Assembly: GCA_044463125.1 (NCBI GenBank)
Contig: JBIQMS010000014.1
Span: forward strand, 21,328-85,327
DNA from: CAYMZZ01 sp044463125
GTDB taxonomy: Bacteria > Bacteroidota > Bacteroidia > Chitinophagales > Chitinophagaceae
Reading direction: 5' to 3'
Length of the DNA stretch: 64,000 bases
The notes beneath the pieces were generated by a model. It was given only the letters and a program-made list of their open reading frames with translations. It made no database searches and had not been told where the DNA came from. Numbering within the stretch: the stretch's first letter is position 1; the number at the start of each line of letters is the position of its first letter. The position numbers were made by a program, and so were the translations under genes. This document shows, piece by piece, positions 59,601 to 64,000 of this stretch.

Positions 59601-60101
59601 ATGAACCGGAAATCTTTCCTGCTGCAATCGGGCCTGCTCGCCGGCATGGCCGGCATTGGCAGCCTGCCCATTTTGGGTCAAGCGCCGCCCAATCGTCCAC
59701 AAAAAGGCGAACCGCTCGACAAAAAGCTGGTACAGGAATTTGTGGGAGCGGCGCATAAAGACATGGACAAAGTGAAAGAGATGTTGCAAACAACACCCGA
59801 CCTGCTCAACTCAGTTCATAACCTGGGTGGCTGGGATTGGGAGGATGCCATTGGCGCTTCCGGGCATGTGGGGCTTCGGGACCTTACACTGTATTTGCTC
59901 ACGCAGGGTGCCCGACCTACCATCTGCACTGCCGCTATGCTGGGAGAAATGGAACTGGTGAAAACATTTGTGAAGGCTTTTCCCGCTATGAAGGATGCAG
60001 TGGGTCCACACAAAATTTCTTTGCTTCGTCATGCGCGGGCGGGTGGGGAGCACGCAAGAGAAACGGCGGAATGGCTGGAAAGCATCGGCGCAAAGGCTTA
60101 A
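59601..60101 (+). CDS. Ankyrin-repeat exported protein
   Basis: A 166-residue protein with a signal-like N-terminus MNRKSFLLQSGLLAGMAGIG; an R-K near the start and the Gly/Ala-rich core resemble a Tat or Sec signal. Three degenerate ankyrin repeats follow (EFVGAAHKDMDKVKEMLQTT, DWEDAIGASGHVGLRDLTLY, CTAAMLGEMELVKTFVKAFP). It follows the DUF2911 gene by 25 bp, so the two form an operon. Ankyrin proteins mediate protein contacts; the partner is unknown. It ends four bases from the convergent mtaB. Confidence 0.85.
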   Translation: MNRKSFLLQSGLLAGMAGIGSLPILGQAPPNRPQKGEPLDKKLVQEFVGAAHKDMDKVKEMLQTTPDLLNSVHNLGGWDWEDAIGASGHVGLRDLTLYLLTQGARPTICTAAMLGEMELVKTFVKAFPAMKDAVGPHKISLLRHARAGGEHARETAEWLESIGAKA

Positions 60102-60105
60102 TCGA

Positions 60106-61398
60106 TCAGAGTTGCCATTCGATTACCTGGTTGACCTTTTCAGGATCGAAGGCCGCAGACACGCGGATATAGTTGTCGGTATAGCCTTCCATCAACCCGT
60201 TCTTCTCGTGGCCTTCAAACAATACCTTTCTTACCTGGCCTGCATGCCGGGCCGTGAAGTCCTGCATTTTCCGGTAAGATAAATTGCGCAGGATGCGATT
60301 GCGGTCATGGCGCACCTGCACAGGCACTATGGGCTGCAGGGTTAAAGCATGCGTATTGTCGCGCTCCGAATAGGTGAATACATGAAGGTAAGTTACATCT
60401 AACTCATGCAGAAAATCGACCGTCTCGCGAAACAGTTCATCCGTTTCGCCGGGGAATCCAACAATTACATCCACACCAATGGCGCAATGGGGCATCAATG
60501 ATTTAATATGCTGCACACGGCTGGCGTATAATTCCTTTTTGTAGCGGCGGCGCATAGCGCTGAGAATGGTATTGCTACCGCTTTGCAGGGGAATATGAAA
60601 ATGCGGCATGAACTTTTCGCTGGCGGCCACAAAGCTGATAATCTCATCAGTGAGCAGATTGGGCTCAATACTGGAAATGCGATAGCGTTCAATGCCCTCC
60701 ACTTTTTCCAGTTTCTGAATCAATTCAAAGAAATTTTCTTCTCTTTGATTCATTCCCATTTGTCGGCCGGCCCCGTCGGGGCCTTTACCAAAATCGCCCA
60801 GGTTCACGCCGGTGAGTACGATTTCCTTTACGCCACTGGCAGCCAGGTCTTCTGCATGCTTCCGCACATTTTCAATCCGGTCGCTGCGGCTCTTGCCCCT
60901 CGCCATGGGAATGGTACAAAATGAGCAATTATAGTCGCATCCATCCTGCACTTTCAAAAATGTGCGGGTGCGATCATTCACCGACCAGGAAGCATGAAAT
61001 CCACTCACGTCCTCCACATCACAGCTGCATATCCGCGTGGGATCGCCCTTGGCCAGCTCGCGCAGGTGCCGGGCAATGTTGAACTTTTCCGCTGCGCCCA
61101 ATACCAGGTCCACACCCGGAATGGAAGCGATTTCCTGCGGTTTCAATTGGGCATAGCAACCCGTAATCACCACCAGGCTTTCCGGGGCCTTCCGCTGAAT
61201 GCGACGCACCAGTTGCCGGCATTCCTTATCGGCATTGTCGGTAACGGAACAGGTATTAATCACATACACATCAGCCTGATCCTCAAAGCTTTTTTTCTCA
61301 AAACCCTCCGCTTCCAGCAAACGGGAAAGCGAGGATGTTTCTGAAAAATTCAGCTTACATCCGAGGGTGTGGAAAGCGACTGTTTGAGCGGCTGGCAT
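60106..61398 (-). CDS. mtaB: tRNA t6A37 methylthiotransferase
   Basis: A 430-residue enzyme that adds a methylthio group to t6A37 of ANN-decoding tRNAs. The N-terminal UPF0004 domain has cysteines in HTLGCKLNFSE, VINTCSVTDNADKECRQ and ITGCYAQ; the radical SAM motif is QDGCDYNCSFCTIPMARG; the TRAM-like C-terminus is GQVRKVLFEGHEKNGLMEGY. Features fit MtaB rather than MiaB or RimO. The start ATG at 61398 is seven bases from a -7 box, so the leader is very short. The array upstream covers the -33 region. Confidence 0.94.
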   Translation of the reverse strand: MPAAQTVAFHTLGCKLNFSETSSLSRLLEAEGFEKKSFEDQADVYVINTCSVTDNADKECRQLVRRIQRKAPESLVVITGCYAQLKPQEIASIPGVDLVLGAAEKFNIARHLRELAKGDPTRICSCDVEDVSGFHASWSVNDRTRTFLKVQDGCDYNCSFCTIPMARGKSRSDRIENVRKHAEDLAASGVKEIVLTGVNLGDFGKGPDGAGRQMGMNQREENFFELIQKLEKVEGIERYRISSIEPNLLTDEIISFVAASEKFMPHFHIPLQSGSNTILSAMRRRYKKELYASRVQHIKSLMPHCAIGVDVIVGFPGETDELFRETVDFLHELDVTYLHVFTYSERDNTHALTLQPIVPVQVRHDRNRILRNLSYRKMQDFTARHAGQVRKVLFEGHEKNGLMEGYTDNYIRVSAAFDPEKVNQVIEWQL

Positions 61399-61405
61399 AA
61401 GGGGG

Positions 61406-61413
61406 CAAAGGTA
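61406..61413 (-). promoter_or_regulatory. -7 box close to the mtaB start codon
   Basis: TACCTTTG on the minus strand, then seven bases, then ATG. The -33 region lies inside an ACGTnnT array. Confidence 0.55.
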
Positions 61414-61477
61414 ACGTTTTACGTTTTACGTAGTACGTATTACGTTTTGGGTTTAAGGTTTAGGGTTTAGGGTTTAA
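61412..61477 (+). repeat. Left arm: ACGTnnT shell then GTTTAGG shell
   Basis: ACGTTTT/ACGTAGT/ACGTATT units then GTTTAAG/GTTTAGG units, overlapping the mtaB promoter. Confidence 0.9.
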
Positions 61478-61524
61478 TGAGATGATTGGACGGCTGGGAA
61501 ATGAAAATTGGTTTAAGAAGAAAA

Positions 61525-61649
61525 TCTGCGAAAATCTGCGAAAAAATCTGCGAAAATCTGCGGGAAATCGCTCCTGCACTTTGAAGATGCTGTGAATCCG
61601 GAAGCATTTCCCGCAGATTTTCGCAGATTTTTTCGCAGATGAACGCTGA
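61525..61649. repeat. TCTGCG phased palindromic element, copy 5
   Basis: TCTGCG at 61525, 61535, 61547, 61557 and CGCAGA at 61612, 61622, 61634 with CGCTGA at 61644. Spacing is 10-12-10 in both arms around a 49-bp core in the inverted orientation. Confidence 0.94.
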
Positions 61650-61710
61650 TAAGAAATTACAGTAAAAACTGTCTATTTTATGTGGGACCTAGCAAAGTGA
61701 GTAAGGAGGC

Positions 61711-61821
61711 TTCAACGAATCAACGATTCAACAATTCAACGATTCAACATTTACCAATAACTTACAACCTAAAACTTAAAACTTAAAACTTCCTACTCAC
61801 TACTCACCACTCACTACTTCT
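61711..61821 (-). repeat. Right arm: CAACGATT octamers then ACTTAAA heptamers
   Basis: Five CAACGAAT/CAACGATT/CAACAATT octamers, then ACTTACA/ACTTAAA and CTCACTA units, ending two bases before the deaminase start. The shell types differ from the left arm. Confidence 0.88.
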
Positions 61822-61823
61822 CC

Positions 61824-62321
61824 ATGAAAAAACGCGACAACTATATCTCCTGGGACGAATACTTCATGGGCGTGGCCCTGCTTTCGGCACAGCGGAGTAA
61901 GGACCCGGGTACCCAGGTAGGGGCCTGTATTGTGAATAATAAGAATAAGATTGTGGGCGCGGGTTATAACGGGCTGCCCACAGGATGCCACGATGATGAT
62001 TTTCCCTGGGGAAGGGAGGGGGAATACCTCGATACCAAATATCCCTTTGTGTGCCATGCCGAGCTGAATGCCATCCTGAATAATATCGGGATGGACCTGG
62101 GCGGGTGCCGGATTTATACCGCCCTTTTTCCCTGTAACGAATGTGCCAAGGCGATAATTCAGGCGGGCATTACGGAAGTAATCTACCTGAGCGATAAATA
62201 CGATGGGAACGAGATCGTTCGCGCATCCAAGCGAATGCTTGATACGGCGGGTGTGGCCTACCGGAAGGTGGTAACCTCCCTTACGGATCTTCATCTTTCC
62301 TTCCGACCGGAGGATGTGTGA
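61824..62321 (+). CDS. Deoxycytidylate (dCMP) deaminase
   Basis: A 165-residue zinc deaminase of the ComEB/dCMP deaminase family that makes dUMP from dCMP, the substrate of thymidylate synthase. The zinc site is CHAELNAI (His, Glu) and FPCNECAKAIIQAGI (two Cys); SKDPGTQVGACIVN and GAGYNGLPTGCHDDDFPW are typical. Its place ahead of thyA and folA supports dUMP supply. The ATG at 61824 is two bases from a repeat array. It is divergent from mtaB. Confidence 0.93.
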   Translation: MKKRDNYISWDEYFMGVALLSAQRSKDPGTQVGACIVNNKNKIVGAGYNGLPTGCHDDDFPWGREGEYLDTKYPFVCHAELNAILNNIGMDLGGCRIYTALFPCNECAKAIIQAGITEVIYLSDKYDGNEIVRASKRMLDTAGVAYRKVVTSLTDLHLSFRPEDV

Positions 62322-62385
62322 ATTTTTTGTGGTTTAATTTCAACCCAACCACAGCCGATGGGTCATGCCATTTTCGCCAAAGCCA

Positions 62386-62393
62386 TTAACTTG
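62386..62393 (+). promoter_or_regulatory. -7-like box close to the thyA start codon
   Basis: TTAACTTG resembles TAnnTTTG (one base short of TAACTTTG) and ends five bases before the ATG at 62399, giving a very short or no leader. Confidence 0.4.
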
Positions 62394-62398
62394 CAGCC

Positions 62399-63193
62399 AT
62401 GCAGGCTTATCACGATTTATTGAAACATATACTGGAGCAGGGCGTACACAAATCGGACCGCACCGGCACCGGTACACAAAGTTGTTTTGGTTACCAGATG
62501 CGCTTCGATCTGCAAAAGGGGTTTCCGCTGGTGACCACCAAGAAAGTGCACCTCAAAAGCATAATTTATGAGTTACTCTGGTTCCTGAAGGGCGAAACCA
62601 ATATTGCTTACCTGAAAGAGAAAGGGGTGAGCATCTGGGATGAATGGGCCGATGAAAATGGAGAGTTAGGGCCTGTGTATGGAAGGCAATGGCGTAGCTG
62701 GCAGGGGCGCGAGGGAAGGGTAGTGGACCAGATCACCGACCTGATCGCGCAAATAAAGAAGAATCCGGACAGCCGCCGCCTGATCGTGAGCGCCTGGAAT
62801 GTGACCGATCTGCCCGATATGGCACTCATGCCATGCCATGCCCTATTTCAGTTCTATGTGGCGGAAGGCAAGCTGAGCTGCCAGCTCTATCAGCGATCAG
62901 CGGATGTATTCCTCGGTGTTCCCTTCAACATCGCTTCCTATGCATTGCTTACCATGATGATCGCCCAGGTTTGCGATTTGCAGCCGGGTGAATTTGTGCA
63001 TACCTTTGGCGATGTGCATATTTACAACAATCACCGTGAGCAGGTATTACTGCAACTTAGCCGTGAGCCCTATCCCTTACCCACCATGCGACTGAACCCG
63101 GAAGTGAAGGATATTTTTGCTTTTCAGTTTGAAGATTTTGTGCTGGAAAATTATCAGAGCCATCCGGCGATTAAAGCGCCAGTAGCAGTATAG
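62399..63193 (+). CDS. thyA: Thymidylate synthase
   Basis: A 264-residue ThyA that methylates dUMP to dTMP with methylene-tetrahydrofolate. DRTGTGTQSCFGYQMRFDL, LLWFLKGETNIAYL, VYGRQWRSW, the active-site ALMPCHALFQFY (Cys), LYQRSADVFLGVPFNIASYA and HIYNNHREQ are all present. The ATG at 62399 gives the family start MQAYHDLLKHIL. It lies 77 bp after the deaminase gene and 223 bp before folA. Confidence 0.97.
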   Translation: MQAYHDLLKHILEQGVHKSDRTGTGTQSCFGYQMRFDLQKGFPLVTTKKVHLKSIIYELLWFLKGETNIAYLKEKGVSIWDEWADENGELGPVYGRQWRSWQGREGRVVDQITDLIAQIKKNPDSRRLIVSAWNVTDLPDMALMPCHALFQFYVAEGKLSCQLYQRSADVFLGVPFNIASYALLTMMIAQVCDLQPGEFVHTFGDVHIYNNHREQVLLQLSREPYPLPTMRLNPEVKDIFAFQFEDFVLENYQSHPAIKAPVAV

Positions 63194-63227
63194 AGTTTTA
63201 AGTTTTAAGTTTTAAGTTTTAGGTTAT
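63194..63227 (+). repeat. AAGTTTT heptamer array, left arm
   Basis: Four AAGTTTT units directly after thyA; the inverted arm is at 63378-63414 around a 150-bp AT-rich centre with no gene. Confidence 0.88.
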
Positions 63228-63377
63228 TCGATTTATGTGGCAAATCGGATTCCTACTGATTAGATTTGTTGTTGAGGATGCGAAACTTTATACCAGCGAT
63301 GAATGGAAAATATCACTTTTTTAAATGCTACTCCTTATCATAGCTTAGGCAATCCATCGGACTTATTACTTTCAACC

Positions 63378-63414
63378 CAAAACTTAATACTTAATACTTA
63401 ATACTTAAAACTTC
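63378..63414 (-). repeat. ACTTAAT heptamer array, right arm
   Basis: ACTTAAT and ACTTAAA units running to three bases before the folA start codon. Confidence 0.88.
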
Positions 63415-63416
63415 TC

Positions 63417-63905
63417 ATGACTATTTCCCTCGTCGTTGCCGCCGCTACCAACAATGTTATTGGAAAAGACAACCAGTTGCTCTGGAAGCTTCCCAACGAC
63501 ATGCGTTTTTTCAAGAACGTAACCTGGGGTATGCCGGTGATCATGGGCAGAAAAACCTTTGAATCGCTGGCTTCGCCTTTGAAGGGAAGAAAGAATATTG
63601 TACTGAGCCGGCAGGCGGCAGAAGCCGAAGGCGCGGTGCTGGTGAAGAGCCTTGATGATGCACTTTTCCTCGCCCGGCAAATGGATGTGAAAGAAGTGAT
63701 GGTGGTGGGTGGTGGCGAAATCTATATACAGGCGATGGAAAAAGCCCGCCGCATTTACATGACACGCGTAGATGCGGAACCCGAAGGTGATACTTATTTC
63801 CCGGCCATCGATCCCAAAAAATGGCGACTGGTTAGGCAGGAAGACCATGAAGCCGACGAAAAGCACGCCTACAATTATTCCTTTCAGGTTTGGGACCGTA
63901 TATAA
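63417..63905 (+). CDS. folA: Dihydrofolate reductase
   Basis: A 162-residue chromosomal DHFR that regenerates tetrahydrofolate after thymidylate synthesis. Motifs: SLVVAAATNNVIGKDNQLLW, KLPNDMRFFKNVTWG (Asp proton donor), PVIMGRKTFESL, EVMVVGGGEIYIQAM and the C-terminal strand YSFQVWDRI. Residues are those of the normal E. coli-type enzyme. It completes the dCMP deaminase-thyA-folA module, although repeat arrays separate the genes. A terminator follows directly. Confidence 0.97.
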   Translation: MTISLVVAAATNNVIGKDNQLLWKLPNDMRFFKNVTWGMPVIMGRKTFESLASPLKGRKNIVLSRQAAEAEGAVLVKSLDDALFLARQMDVKEVMVVGGGEIYIQAMEKARRIYMTRVDAEPEGDTYFPAIDPKKWRLVRQEDHEADEKHAYNYSFQVWDRI

Positions 63906-63936
63906 CTTTTTCGCACGGCTATGCCGTGCGAAAAAG
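63906..63936 (+). terminator. Rho-independent terminator after folA
   Basis: CTTTTTCGCACGGC-TAT-GCCGTGCGAAAAAG followed by GTTTTTTG: perfect 14-bp stem and a T run. The remaining 64 bases of the window contain no gene. Confidence 0.9.
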
Positions 63937-64000
63937 GTTTTTTGTCGAGATGCTGATGAATGCTGTTTGCTGACCTATTCAGGCTTGGAAACTCTCTTAG

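Noticed and set aside
63235..63324. 29-residue frame starting MWQIGFLLIRFVVEDAKLYT between thyA and folA
   Set aside because: Very short, AT-rich, no promoter or ribosome site, and inside a repeat-flanked non-coding centre.

Overview
The window is a stretch of chromosome from a Bacteroidota bacterium, most like family Chitinophagaceae. The evidence is: two SusC/SusD outer-membrane pairs, a FecR anti-sigma factor, a type IX secretion sorting domain, the futalosine menaquinone enzyme MqnE, DUF6702 and DUF2911 proteins, and promoters carrying the Bacteroidota -7 box TAnnTTTG. No rRNA, prophage, insertion sequence or CRISPR array was seen; there is one tRNA (Val-GAC).

Layout. 1-12.9 kb: helical hypothetical protein, carA (with an apparent -1 frameshift in its first codons), GNAT acetyltransferase, aroQ, MORN-like protein, secreted esterase, SPFH protein with a tiny ribbon-helix-helix partner, M1 peptidase with HupE/UreJ and DUF6702, CNNM transporter and PAP2 phosphatase. 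13-30.5 kb: LTA-synthase-like phosphotransferase, sdaA, CBS protein, mqnE, NupG-like permease, trxA, dnaE, NlpC/P60 lipoprotein, Wzx-like flippase, second M1 peptidase and a peptide-binding lipoprotein. 30.8-46.7 kb: T9SS cargo protein, lipoprotein MsrA, ROK regulator with a SusC/SusD pair, mutS2 (no Smr domain), thioesterase, then a light-related cluster (domain-permuted FAD protein, DUF2256 zinc protein, photolyase-like protein without the expected Fe-S cysteines, divergent SDR). 47-57.6 kb: ECF sigma factor, proline dehydrogenase, and a beta-glucan utilization locus (FecR, STN-type SusC, SusD, PKD lipoprotein, Calx-beta/GH16 glucanase). 57.8-64 kb: tRNA-Val, DUF2911 and ankyrin proteins, mtaB, and a thymidylate module (dCMP deaminase, thyA, folA).

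The most unusual content lies between the genes. Thirteen boundaries carry arrays of degenerate 7-bp repeats (ACGTnnT, GTTTAAG/GTTTAGG, GTGAGRC, AAGTTTT types, occasionally 8-bp), often as inverted arms nested around each other. At five of these sites the centre holds a ~125-bp palindromic element. It normally has four TCTGCG sites in each arm, spaced 10, 12 and 10 bp, around a 48-49 bp core. The core is found in both orientations, and in one pair it is inverted while the downstream flank keeps the same orientation. In six genes the array supplies the stop codon. Other boundaries carry perfect hairpins of 7-25 bp. These repeats are the best candidate for something undescribed.

All start sites, promoters and functions come from reading the sequence; no database search was run.
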